Source: Schaalia suimastitidis DSM 15538
GTDB taxonomy: Bacteria; Actinomycetota; Actinomycetes; Actinomycetales; Actinomycetaceae
Direction of reading: 5' to 3'
NCBI RefSeq assembly: GCF_000429105.1
Contig: NZ_KE386848.1
Location: forward strand, 306,424 to 370,423
DNA: 64,000 nt
Positions 37,501-45,632 of the stretch are shown here, piece by piece; positions within the stretch are counted from its first letter, which is position 1; every line of letters starts with the position of its first letter. Under the pieces are notes generated by a model, which ran no database searches, was not told the DNA's origin, and saw nothing but the letters and a program-made list of their open reading frames with translations. The position numbers were made by a program, and so were the translations under genes.

Positions 37501-37737
37501 GTCATGGATCCCTGGTGGAATCCCGCTGCTGAGGAACAAGCAGTGGATCGGGCACACCGCATTGGACAATCCAAGAAAGTCAACGTGTATCGCCTTGCTG
37601 CAGCTGAAACCATTGAGGAAAAAGTACTTGCCCTGCAAGAGAAGAAACGCAAACTCGTCAGTGCGGTTGTTGATGATGTACCACATGCGAGTCGTATTAC
37701 TGTTGCTGATCTGCGTCGTCTCCTTGACGAGGCCTAA
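34528..37737 (+). CDS. SWIM/SNF2 helicase (RapA-like)
   Basis: 1069 residues. A SWIM zinc finger near the N-terminus (C77, C79, C85, H87 in TCACTLGQDCAH), a long middle region, then a SNF2 ATPase with Walker A ADDMGLGKT near residue 635, DEAQ box, and helicase C-domain motifs VFSQFTSFLERI and DRAHRIGQ. It moves along double-stranded DNA or remodels protein-DNA complexes. ATG 34528 lies four bases after the imuB stop, so I chose it instead of the ATG at 34432 inside imuB. It probably belongs to the SOS operon. Confidence 0.93.
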   Translation: MHTPTSLRATIATLEDADIMAKVGPATWARGGAHFRNNKVIDIRDGDDGRICGRIRATGLTYTAWIAPGVLTPTLTCACTLGQDCAHAVALLLAVRAYEREQRDVGPQWREALSALIGGPSGARGEAMALLVDTCGAQGAWGSNGADNGSAHQRGSEKLGHIWLTPLRPGKHREWVTKRATWPDIVTEQWTSVVDDLNPTHVALLREGYRRSRDGTKWRSRSDVALQDLGYEAWNWLRSLERAGITLLTRIDPPVPLTLSQSTWEMSLDAAICDGNLLLSPVATLGDTVVSQALIAAESGLVVLDGGETLARVAHNDIISQWDSQAMTIPAADIADFRATWLHSLRTHIRVLSRDGSCPQDHETEVRLVATLRINESKNLLIRWWSEYDIAGQWQRAPYDRQTVEPAVRTIAARIERRGRGICPADLWPAMLTNDEIPGWKICRYIDEVVHRIDDTHLVWDIADEVTQMAANEPQTVTIGIALDETAERDWFDLKARIFVGGHELEFADVLRALSQGHSHIYVAGHWVSLDGPRITHLRYLLEQAAQLTDSNPHHPRIHTLHTGLWEELSQAADRVDAAHSWRQRLEGLSVDTDSAALPVDACVSEILRPYQKDGHRWLSSRATLGLGGILADDMGLGKTLQLLSAISALKTQGCVGGSAGPVLVVAPTSVLGTWQAETQRFFPDLRLALVSSTRQHDEIAPVLQEVDIIVTSYTIMRLQAKIWAAQPLAGLILDEAQAAKNPATAIHKSLRGLNVGWCFAVTGTPVENSLLDLWSILQLTCPGLLPGRKIFDAVFRKPVEAGSTQQLKRLHTLTAPFLLRRTKELVATDLPDKIEQVVRVELGTEHRRIYEQYLARERSRLLGLMDNFGKHRIDVLASLTRLRQLALDPALVDSALTSVGSAKIEYLADQLDEIVPRGHQVLVFSQFTSFLERIRHVVERRGHRVVQLDGSTRNRVSVIDEFRKGKADVFLISLKAGGTGLTLTEADYVFVMDPWWNPAAEEQAVDRAHRIGQSKKVNVYRLAAAETIEEKVLALQEKKRKLVSAVVDDVPHASRITVADLRRLLDEA

Positions 37738-37929
37738 AACCGCACCATCGAAAAGCGTGCATTGCGGGCGCAGTGGTGACTGGGCCTCGAACCATGCTGC
37801 CCAGAACCATGTGCTGCGGGCATAGTAGTCGCAGATAGAAGTGCGAACGTGCCCGATTCCACAAGGAAAAGGGCCCGTAGTAGGGGAGGAGAACTACCAG
37901 GGGAGCTCCCGCCTCGTGTAGAGTAGAAA

Positions 37930-37945
37930 GGCCGTCGTGACGGCC
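37930..37945 (+). other. Hairpin in the rpsO leader
   Basis: GGCCGTC and GACGGCC form a short stem about 60 bases before the rpsO start. It may be part of an S15-binding leader; the sequence does not show a known leader type. Confidence 0.4.
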
Positions 37946-38008
37946 GCGGATCGTATGCCCTGAGGATAAGCCTCATCGCTCCGCGCAACGGATATGAAGG
38001 AGAGGCCT

Positions 38009-38278
38009 GTGCCACTGAGCAAGGACGTCAAGGAAAAGATCATCGCCGAGTACGGAACCCACGAGGGTGACACCGGCTCCCCAGAGGTTCAGATTGCACT
38101 GCTAACCCAGCGCATCAAGGACCTCACTGAACACTTCAAGCATCACACCCACGACCACCACTCACGTCGTGGTCTCCTGCTTCTGGTTGGCCGCCGTCGC
38201 CGCCTTCTTGGCTACCTCGCTGAGATTGACATCGAGCGTTACCGTTCGCTGATCGAGCGCCTCGGCCTGCGTCGCTGA
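38009..38278 (+). CDS. rpsO: 30S ribosomal protein S15
   Basis: 89 residues, the usual S15 length, with [21 protein letters not shown] and [27 protein letters not shown]. It binds 16S rRNA helices 20-22 early in 30S assembly. GTG 38009 has AAGGAG seven bases upstream. A small hairpin (37930-37945) and a long leader precede it and could mediate S15 autoregulation. It is followed by a hairpin and then pnp, the common rpsO-pnp arrangement. Confidence 0.97.
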   Translation: MPLSKDVKEKIIAEYGTHEGDTGSPEVQIALLTQRIKDLTEHFKHHTHDHHSRRGLLLLVGRRRRLLGYLAEIDIERYRSLIERLGLRR

Positions 38279-38283
38279 CACGA

Positions 38284-38319
38284 AACCGGCCCGATCCCGC
38301 TACAGGGAACGGGCCGGTT
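38284..38319 (+). terminator. Hairpin between rpsO and pnp
   Basis: AACCGGCCCG (38284-38293) pairs with CGGGCCGGTT (38310-38319), with an inner CCC/GGG. There is no T-run, so it may stop or stabilise the rpsO message. Confidence 0.65.
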
Positions 38320-38529
38320 CACTACGTCCGCCACCTGCGGAACCGAATACAACACGAAGTAACACACACCAATCACCTACGCAAAAGTGGCCCAGTAGCG
38401 GTTTTCGACAGTGGCTTACGGACCCGGCTTCGTCACTTGACGCAGCGCAGGACCTGTGAATGTCCGTGGGCTTCGATCGAAGGCCGAGCTGCCACCCGCG
38501 TATCCATCACCTGTCAAGGAGAAACCCAC

Positions 38530-40878
38530 ATGATGGAAGGCAACGACATCGTCGCTGCAGAAGCGATTATCGACAATGGTCGCTTCGGAAAGCGCACCGT
38601 GCGCTTTGAAACTGGACGCCTTGCCAAGCAAGCTGCAGGCGCCGCAATGGCCTACTTGGATGACGAAACGGCCATCCTTTCCGCCACCACCGTTGGCAAA
38701 CAGCCTAAAGACCAATTTGATTTCTTCCCTCTCACGGTTGACGTTGAAGAACGCGCTTATGCCGCAGGCCGCATCCCCGGCTCTTTCTTCCGTCGTGAAG
38801 GACGCCCCGGCACGGAAGCGATCCTTGCGGCACGCCTCATCGACCGTCCCCTGCGCCCGGGCTTTGTCAAAGGCCTGCGTAATGAGGTTCAGGTTCACGA
38901 AACCGTGCTTGCTGCGCACCCTGATGACGCTTATGACGTTCTTGCAATCAACGCCGCGTCCATGTCCACTCAAATCGCTGGCCTCCCATTTACCGGTCCT
39001 ATTGGTGGCACACGTTTGGCACTTATTGACGACCAGTGGGTGGCATTCCCGCGCTGGTCAGAAATGGAGCGCTCTGTCTTCAATATTGTTGTCGCGGGAC
39101 GTATTGTCACCACCCAAGACGGCACTGAAGACGTTGCTATCATGATGGTTGAAGCTGGCGGCGGTGAAAACGAATGGGACCTCATTCAAGCCGGCGCGAT
39201 GGCACCTACCGAAGATGTCGTCGCTGACGGCCTTGAAGCTGCAAAGCCCTTCATTAAAGTCCTATGCGAAGCGCAACTTGAAGTTGCCAAACACGCTGCG
39301 AAGGAAACGGCTGACTTTCCGCTCTTCTTCGATTACACCGATGAAGAATATGCAGCCGTGGAAAACTTCGTTGGTGACAAGTTGGCGACCGCGTTGCTGA
39401 CCGAAGGTAAACTTGCTCGCGACGAGGCCGTTGATGCGGTGAAAACCCAGATGCTTGAAGCGCTGGAAGAATCCTTCCCAGAGTCCGAGAAGGCACTGAA
39501 GGCTGCCTTCCGTTCGCTGGAGAAAAATACGATTCGTAACCGCACTCTGCGTGAAGAAATCCGCATGGATGGGCGTACCCCGCGCCAAATCCGTTCTCTG
39601 TCCGCTGAAGTTGAGGTGCTTCCTCGCGTCCACGGCTCAGCACTGTTCCAACGTGGCGAAACCCAAATTCTGGGTGTGACCACGCTTGCCATGCTCCGCA
39701 TGGAGCAGCAGCTTGACAACCTGTCGCCTATTACCGCCAAGCGGTATATGCACCAGTACAATTTCCCCCCCTTCTCCACCGGTGAAACCGGTCGGGTGGG
39801 TTCACCTAAGCGCCGCGAAATTGGCCACGGTGACCTTGCCGAACGTGCACTGAAGCCCGTGATCCCTGCGCGCGAAGACTTCCCTTATGCGATCCGTCAA
39901 GTCTCTGAGGCTCTGGGCTCCAACGGCTCTACCTCCATGGGCTCGGTATGTGCGTCAACACTGTCAATGCTTCAAGCCGGTGTGCCGCTGCGCGCACCCG
40001 TTGCCGGTATTGCTATGGGCCTGATGACAGGTGAAGTTGACGGCGTCCAAAAGTCACTGACGCTGACCGATATCCTTGGTGCCGAAGACGGCTTCGGTGA
40101 CATGGACTTCAAGGTGGCAGGTACCCGCGACTTCATTACGGCGCTGCAACTGGACACCAAACTTGACGGTATTGATTCTCAGGTGTTGCGTGCCGCCCTA
40201 GCTCAGGCGCGCGATGCGCGTATCGCCATCCTTGACCTCATTGATCAGGCCATTGACTCACCTGACGAAATGAGCCCCTACGCGCCACGTATCATCACCG
40301 TCCAGGTGCCTGTTGACAAGATTGGTGAAGTGATTGGCCCTAAGGGCAAGATGATCAACCAGATCCAAGACGACACAGGCGCTGACGTCACCATTGAGGA
40401 CGACGGTACTGTCTACATTGGTGCATCGACTGGTGAAGCCGCTGAAGCTGCGCGTGCAATGGTGAACCAGATTGCCAACCCGCAGATGCCTGAGGTAGGC
40501 GAGCGCTTCGTCGGCACAGTTGTTAAGACCACGTCCTTCGGTGCCTTCGTGTCACTGACACCTGGCAAGGACGGACTGCTGCATATCTCGCAGGTGCGTC
40601 GCCTAGTGGGCGGCAAGCGTGTAGAGGCAGTTGAAGACGTTCTGCAGGTTGGCCAGCAGGTTGAGGTCGAGATAGCTGAGTTCGGTGATCGCGGTAAGTT
40701 GTCGCTCCACGCGGTCGTTGACGGCGAAGCAGGCGAATTTGTGCCTGCAGAAAACGGTGAAGGCGAGGACCGTCCCGTGCGTCGCGAACGCCGTGAGCGC
40801 ATTGAACGTCGCGAACGTCGTCCTCGTACCCGTATGCGCCGCATGCGCGACGACGAGGACGAAGCGATCGAAGGCTGA
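38530..40878 (+). CDS. pnp: Polyribonucleotide nucleotidyltransferase
   Basis: 782 residues. PNPase degrades RNA by phosphorolysis. Two RNase PH domains ([15 protein letters not shown] and [19 protein letters not shown] with the conserved GSP-like [14 protein letters not shown]), an all-alpha linker, a KH domain ([21 protein letters not shown]), an S1 domain ([24 protein letters not shown]), and an Arg/Glu-rich tail after about residue 740. ATG 38530 follows AAGGAGA. The ATG one codon later is an alternative. Confidence 0.96.
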   Translation: MMEGNDIVAAEAIIDNGRFGKRTVRFETGRLAKQAAGAAMAYLDDETAILSATTVGKQPKDQFDFFPLTVDVEERAYAAGRIPGSFFRREGRPGTEAILAARLIDRPLRPGFVKGLRNEVQVHETVLAAHPDDAYDVLAINAASMSTQIAGLPFTGPIGGTRLALIDDQWVAFPRWSEMERSVFNIVVAGRIVTTQDGTEDVAIMMVEAGGGENEWDLIQAGAMAPTEDVVADGLEAAKPFIKVLCEAQLEVAKHAAKETADFPLFFDYTDEEYAAVENFVGDKLATALLTEGKLARDEAVDAVKTQMLEALEESFPESEKALKAAFRSLEKNTIRNRTLREEIRMDGRTPRQIRSLSAEVEVLPRVHGSALFQRGETQILGVTTLAMLRMEQQLDNLSPITAKRYMHQYNFPPFSTGETGRVGSPKRREIGHGDLAERALKPVIPAREDFPYAIRQVSEALGSNGSTSMGSVCASTLSMLQAGVPLRAPVAGIAMGLMTGEVDGVQKSLTLTDILGAEDGFGDMDFKVAGTRDFITALQLDTKLDGIDSQVLRAALAQARDARIAILDLIDQAIDSPDEMSPYAPRIITVQVPVDKIGEVIGPKGKMINQIQDDTGADVTIEDDGTVYIGASTGEAAEAARAMVNQIANPQMPEVGERFVGTVVKTTSFGAFVSLTPGKDGLLHISQVRRLVGGKRVEAVEDVLQVGQQVEVEIAEFGDRGKLSLHAVVDGEAGEFVPAENGEGEDRPVRRERRERIERRERRPRTRMRRMRDDEDEAIEG

Positions 40879-40900
40879 GTTGGACGCTTTTATCCGATAG

Positions 40901-40943
40901 ACGAGGCGGGGCTGGGTGCGAAACTTAGCTCCGCCTCGTTTAT
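40901..40943 (+). terminator. Rho-independent terminator after pnp
   Basis: ACGAGGCGGGGCT (40901-40913) pairs with AGCTCCGCCTCGT (40927-40939) with one mismatch, followed by TTTATTG. Confidence 0.85.
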
Positions 40944-41063
40944 TGTTGCGAGGGTCATGCGATTGTGGCAACGGCCGACTTTCAGACAAGACACAAGGGC
41001 TGTTGGCCAAAACGCAGGTTGTGCTGGTCAACCGAGCGGCGTTTTAGGCAGTAAAGTACATGG

Positions 41064-42392
41064 GTGACCACACGAGAGATACCTTTAGCGCTGCCAGATA
41101 TTCCACAATATGTCACCGAGGAATTCGACGACGGTGATACGACCGTGCAGCGCACCATCCTTGAATGCGGCACCAGGATACTCACTCAGCGCGTGCCCGC
41201 CACCCGAAGCGTCAGCGTCGGCATGTGGGTACCTGTTGGATCCCGCGATGAATTGCCCCAGCATGCAGGTTCGACTCACTTTCTCGAACATTTGCTGTTC
41301 AAAGGAACATCGACGCGCAGTGCCCTGGACATAGCTGTTGCCTTTGATGCCGTGGGCGGCGAATCGAATGCAGAAACTGGGAAAGAAACGACCTCCTATT
41401 GGGCGCGCGTCGTGGATGAAGACGCACATATGGCCAGCCGGGTATTGCTGGATATGCTCACTGATTCCCTCATTGACCCCGCAGAATTCGAGGTTGAGCG
41501 TGGCGTCATCCTTGATGAGCTTGCCATGAACGAAGATAGTCCTGTTGACCTTGTGCACGAGGCATTCCAGCGCGCCGTTCACGGTGACACTCCGCTTGGA
41601 CGGCCAGTTGGCGGCACGCCCGAAGCAATTCGCGCTGTGGGGCGCGACGATGTATGGCAGCACTACCGCTCCACGTATGCACCCAATAACCTCATTGTCG
41701 CCGCATCAGGCAATATTGACCACGAAGCCTTGGTGGACCTCGTTGGACAATCTTTAGCATCGTCGTCGTGGGCCGCATCTGCTGGGCAGGCTGCACTGCC
41801 ACGGCCTCGTCGCACTACGCTACGCGACGCCCCTAGTTGCGGAAGCGGTGAAGAAGTGCGCAGCAGGGATGTTGAACAAGCTCACCTTGTGATCGGGTCT
41901 GCCTCCATGCGAGGCGACGATGAGCGACGTCCTGTGATGAATGTGCTTTTGACGGTACTGGGTGGATCAATGTCATCGCGCCTATTCCAAGAGGTCCGCG
42001 AGAAACGGGGATTGGCATACACAACATACGCATTTGATGCCGCCTACTCAGATGCAGGTGCATTCGGCATGTATGCAGGCACGTCGCCGACACGCATAGC
42101 GGAGGTGGAAGCAGTGATGCGTGGGCAGCTTGAAGACCTTGCGGAATATGGTCCCACCGAGGAGGAACTCGCGCGTGTACGCGGCCAGGTCCGTGGTGGC
42201 CTTGCTTTAGGTATGGAATCGAATTGGGCGCGGATGAGTCGCCTTGGTCGAGCTGAGGTCAATGGCCGTTACCGCACGGTCGCTCGCTCACTGCACGCTA
42301 TTAACGAGGTGACCGCTGAGCAGGTGCGCGCACTCGCTGCTGAACTTGCGTCTGCCGAACCTGCCCGTGCTCTTGTTGTGCCAAAAAACTAG
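41064..42392 (+). CDS. M16 family zinc metallopeptidase
   Basis: 442 residues. The inverted zinc motif HFLEH (H72, E75, H76) and the later Glu in ESNAETGKETTSYWARV mark an active M16 peptidase of the processing-peptidase type. A C-terminal M16 domain with GLAYTTYAFDAAYSDAGAF follows. M16 proteins beside pnp and before dapB are usual in actinobacteria. Substrate unknown. GTG start at 41064. Confidence 0.92.
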   Translation: MTTREIPLALPDIPQYVTEEFDDGDTTVQRTILECGTRILTQRVPATRSVSVGMWVPVGSRDELPQHAGSTHFLEHLLFKGTSTRSALDIAVAFDAVGGESNAETGKETTSYWARVVDEDAHMASRVLLDMLTDSLIDPAEFEVERGVILDELAMNEDSPVDLVHEAFQRAVHGDTPLGRPVGGTPEAIRAVGRDDVWQHYRSTYAPNNLIVAASGNIDHEALVDLVGQSLASSSWAASAGQAALPRPRRTTLRDAPSCGSGEEVRSRDVEQAHLVIGSASMRGDDERRPVMNVLLTVLGGSMSSRLFQEVREKRGLAYTTYAFDAAYSDAGAFGMYAGTSPTRIAEVEAVMRGQLEDLAEYGPTEEELARVRGQVRGGLALGMESNWARMSRLGRAEVNGRYRTVARSLHAINEVTAEQVRALAAELASAEPARALVVPKN

Positions 42393-42431
42393 TGGTACGT
42401 GCCCAAGTGCGCTGCATGCCCGCACACTGGC

Positions 42432-42452
42432 ATCCACAGGTGCCTGTGGGAT
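42432..42452 (+). terminator. Short hairpin after the M16 gene
   Basis: ATCCACAGG and CCTGTGGGAT can pair over eight or nine bases, 40 bases after the stop. No T-run; low confidence as a terminator. Confidence 0.35.
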
Positions 42453-42501
42453 GAGTACGGCACAATTAGTTTCTACAACACCGATAACAAGGAGTAGCGC
42501 C

Positions 42502-43242
42502 GTGTGGAAAGTGGCCGTCGTTGGAGCGCAAGGTCGAATGGGATCAACTGTTGTTGCCGCAGTGAAGAGCGCTTCGGATATGGAGCTTGTCGCAACACTT
42601 GACGCGGGCGAAACGATTAGCGTTCAGAGTCTGTGTGGTGCGCAGGTAGCTGTTGATTTCACTGTGCCAGCGGTAACGGAAAGCAACGTTCACGCACTGC
42701 TGGATGCTGGGGTAAATGTGGTGGTTGGTACCACGGGTTGGACTGACGAGGCTATCGCCAGGGTTCGTGCACATGCCAACGAGGTGGGGTGCAATGTCCT
42801 TATTGCCCCTAATTTTGCCCTTTCAGCAGTACTTGCGATGCAGTTCGCTGCGAAGGCAGCACCTTATTTCGAGTCCGTTGAGATTATCGAGATGCACCAT
42901 CCCGCTAAGGTTGATGCGCCATCGGGCACTGCTGTGCATACGGCGAAGGCTATCGCGTCGGCCAGAGCCCAGGCAGGTGTTGCCGTGCCGCCTGATGCCA
43001 CTGAGTTGGATCCGCAGGGAAGCCGGGGCGCACGTATCGACGGCATTACGGTGCACGCTGTGCGCCTGCGTGGGTTGACGGCACACGAGGAGATCCTTTT
43101 GGGTAACCCTGGTGAACAGATGGTGATTCGTACCGATTGTTTTGATCGCACCAGTTTCATGCCAGGTGTGCTGCTGGGGATCCGCAAGGTGGGGGAGTTT
43201 CCTGGGCTCAGTGTTGGTCTTGACACGTATATGGACCTGTGA
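42502..43242 (+). CDS. dapB: 4-hydroxy-tetrahydrodipicolinate reductase
   Basis: 246 residues. DapB makes tetrahydrodipicolinate for lysine and peptidoglycan. N-terminal nucleotide motif VVGAQGRMGS, then VDFTVPAVTESN, VVVGTTGWTDEAI and the catalytic EMHHPAKVDAPSGTA with the His pair and Lys. GTG 42502 has AAGGAG seven bases upstream; the longer in-frame ORF reaches back into the M16 gene and is not supported. It overlaps the GNAT start by four bases. Confidence 0.96.
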   Translation: MWKVAVVGAQGRMGSTVVAAVKSASDMELVATLDAGETISVQSLCGAQVAVDFTVPAVTESNVHALLDAGVNVVVGTTGWTDEAIARVRAHANEVGCNVLIAPNFALSAVLAMQFAAKAAPYFESVEIIEMHHPAKVDAPSGTAVHTAKAIASARAQAGVAVPPDATELDPQGSRGARIDGITVHAVRLRGLTAHEEILLGNPGEQMVIRTDCFDRTSFMPGVLLGIRKVGEFPGLSVGLDTYMDL

Positions 43243-43814
43243 CCGTGAGCGTGGAGTTTTCCGAGGCCAAAACCGCTTCCTCTGACCGTTCAGTCCGTGC
43301 GGCGCTGCCTACTGATGCAGCCGCAATCTCGCGGATCCATCTCAACGCTATGAGGGCATTAGCTGAGGAGGCTGGTGCGACGGATGCGGGTTTGCAGATG
43401 CCTGACGAGGCTGTCCTGACCGCCAGGTGGATGCGCACCTTGAGTGAGCCGCGTCCTCAAGGCTGTCACACACTGGTGGCGGTACATGGTCATGTGGTGG
43501 TCGGTTTTCTGTCGTGTGCGCCAGGTGAACCTATTACAGGTGGGGCCGCATCGCATGTCCCGGCAGGCACCGATATTCTCAATCTGTGGGTAGATGGACC
43601 ATTTAGGCGTTGCGGTCACGCCTCACGCTTATTGGCTGCACTTGTGGATGTTGCTCAACCTGCGGCTTTACGTTTTTTTGCCCCTGCATCGAGCGACGAA
43701 CACACCCGTTTCTTGCGCAGCGCAGGTTTTGGACCAGCAGGTATTCGACGTACCCTTCGCCTTGGAGCCACGCATACCCTTGCCGAACACCTATGGTGGG
43801 CACTGCTTGACTAG
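43239..43814 (+). CDS. GNAT family N-acetyltransferase
   Basis: 191 residues with a GNAT core: LVAVHGHVVVGFLSCAPGE (beta 4 region), a LNLWVDGPFRRCGHASRLLAALVD stretch containing the acetyl-CoA loop (RxxGxA form), and FLRSAGFGPAG near the end. The acceptor is unknown. It overlaps dapB by four bases and so may be translated with it. Confidence 0.87.
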   Translation: MTVSVEFSEAKTASSDRSVRAALPTDAAAISRIHLNAMRALAEEAGATDAGLQMPDEAVLTARWMRTLSEPRPQGCHTLVAVHGHVVVGFLSCAPGEPITGGAASHVPAGTDILNLWVDGPFRRCGHASRLLAALVDVAQPAALRFFAPASSDEHTRFLRSAGFGPAGIRRTLRLGATHTLAEHLWWALLD

Positions 43815-43881
43815 AACGCAGATATAACCGACGCGTTTTATGCTTATGTTCAGCCGCACAAGTGGGAGACAGGAGGAGGAC

Positions 43882-44835
43882 GTGGCCCTGACATCGCTAG
43901 AGATTTGCACCGGTGCCGGCGGACAAGCTCTTGGACTTGAACAGGCTGGCTTTGAACATGTGGGCACCGTAGAAATCGACGCTCATGCCTGTCAAACACT
44001 GCGGAAAAATAGGCCACAGTGGAATACGATCCAAGCCGACCTGCGCGAATGGGACGGTCACCGATACGCCGGCGTTGATTTACTTGCGGGCGGTGTCCCT
44101 TGTCCCCCTTTTTCCTTGGCGGGAAAGCAACTCGGTGCTGTTGATGAACGGGACTTATTTCCTCAAGCTCTGCGGCTCGTTGATCAGGTACAACCACGAG
44201 TTGTCATGCTTGAAAACGTTCGTGGACTGTTGGACGCAAAGTTTTCGTCATACCGTGCGTGGGTTGATGAGGAGCTTCAGCGTCTTGGTTATCAGGCACG
44301 ATGGAAGCTTCTGCAAGCGAGCGACTACGGTGTACCGCAACTACGGCCAAGGGTAATACTGCTTGCGTCTCGCATACGTGACACTGCTCTTGTCCCGTTT
44401 CCTGAACCCTTCGACACAGCTCCACCGACGGTTGGCGAATGTCTCGTTGATCTGATGGGAGAAAACGGATGGCAAGGTGCGACTGACTGGGCACGTCAAG
44501 CATCAGTAATTGCCCCCACACTTGTCGGTGGCTCCAAGAAACATGGTGGTGCAGATTTAGGCCCCACCCGGGCGCGTCGGGCATGGGCGGCAATCGGGGT
44601 TGATGGACGCTCTTTGGCTGATGAAGCGCCTGGCCCAGATTTCACTGGAATGCCACGCCTCACTCTTCGAATGACTGCGCGTATTCAAGGTTTCCCTGAC
44701 CAGTGGCAGTTTGCCGGTGGGAAGACAGCCAGTTACAGGCAGATCGGCAACGCTTTGCCGCCTGCTGTGGCAAAAGCTGTCGGCGAAGAAATTGCGGCGG
44801 TCCTCCAAGGCGCCAAGGAGGAAAGTGCCGCATGA
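43882..44835 (+). CDS. DNA C5-cytosine methyltransferase of an NgoMIV/NaeI-like R-M system
   Basis: 317 residues. Motif I CTGAGGQALG (9-18), motif IV GGVPCPPFS with nucleophile C74, motif VI ENV at 111-113, motif VIII RPRVILL, and motif X YRQIGNALPP. The target-recognition region holds TLVGGSKKHGGADLGP and a GVDGRSLADEAPGPDF stretch, which I associate with methyltransferases of the GCCGGC-specific group. GTG 43882 has AGGAGG five bases upstream. The stop overlaps the start of a broken restriction gene (ATGA), so it is probably an orphan methylase here. Recognition site GCCGGC is inferred. Confidence 0.88.
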   Translation: MALTSLEICTGAGGQALGLEQAGFEHVGTVEIDAHACQTLRKNRPQWNTIQADLREWDGHRYAGVDLLAGGVPCPPFSLAGKQLGAVDERDLFPQALRLVDQVQPRVVMLENVRGLLDAKFSSYRAWVDEELQRLGYQARWKLLQASDYGVPQLRPRVILLASRIRDTALVPFPEPFDTAPPTVGECLVDLMGENGWQGATDWARQASVIAPTLVGGSKKHGGADLGPTRARRAWAAIGVDGRSLADEAPGPDFTGMPRLTLRMTARIQGFPDQWQFAGGKTASYRQIGNALPPAVAKAVGEEIAAVLQGAKEESAA

Positions 44836-45465
44836 CGTTATTGAGTGACGAACGTCGTCTTTTTCATAAAACGTTGGTAGATCGGGGCGTACTTACGCTC
44901 AATGCACAAGGCGTAGCCTCAATCGCAGATTCAAGCCAACGCACCTCAAAGATTATCGCGGGCAGTAGAAACAGATCCGACGCTGCAGGCAGTACTGGGG
45001 CATTCATACCTGATTAGTCCCGACGTACTGGTTATTCGCGACCCAGAGGATGACGACGCCATTAACTCAAACGCGTTGATTGTCGACCTGGAGACAGCAA
45101 GACATACGGTGATGCGTTCGGCGAACGACGGCGCATCCATCGTTCATGCGGTGATCTCATGCAAACTGACGTTACGTTCTGACCGCGCACAAAATGCACG
45201 CAGTGAGGCGCTTTCTGTCATCCGTAGTCGAAAAGGTAGAACCCCTCATATTGTTGTTGTCACTGCCGAACCATCGCCGTCACGTATCGCCTCCCTTGCA
45301 TTAGGCACAGGTGATATCGATATGGTGTATCACATCGCGTTACCTGAATTAATGGAAGGCGTGCAAGCCGCAGCGTCAGAGGAAGGCGCCAGCCTTCTTG
45401 AAGCACTGATAGAAGGTCGGCGTTTACGCGATATCGCTGACCTTCCCCTCGATCTTTGTGTATGA
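44832..45465 (+). pseudogene. NgoMIV-like type II restriction endonuclease, broken by internal deletion
   Basis: Frame 1 (44832 to about 44950) gives MTLLSDERRLFHKTLVDRG, like the NgoMIV N-terminus. A different frame, open from about 44915 and homologous from about 44950 to 45465, gives LSRAVETDPTL, SYLISPDVLV, ISCKLTLRSDRAQNARSEAL and PHIVVVTAEPSPSRIASLALG, the NgoMIV C-terminal two thirds. The pieces total about 211 codons, against about 286 in NgoMIV, so about 75 residues are lost together with the frame. From memory of NgoMIV, the active-site Asp, Lys and second Glu regions remain, while the first Glu (NAFE) lies in the deleted part. The gene is surely non-functional. Confidence 0.85.
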
Positions 45466-45573
45466 CCTTGCCATTGCTTGCCTAACAGCGGGCATAGCCC
45501 GTAAACCCCGGTGGTTGACAAGAATCATGGGTTGTCGCAATAGTCCGACGATTACCTCAAGGCTGGGATAGCA

Positions 45574-45613
45574 AGTGGGCTGTGGCGAACCGATTGGTTG
45601 GCCACAGCCCACT
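45574..45613 (-). terminator. Terminator of the glycogen operon
   Basis: AGTGGGCTGTGGC (45574-45586) and GCCACAGCCCACT (45601-45613) form a perfect 13-bp stem 20 bases past the glgB stop on the minus strand. The T-rich part is weak. Confidence 0.75.
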
Positions 45614-45632
45614 AGGAATGAAAACGCAGCGC

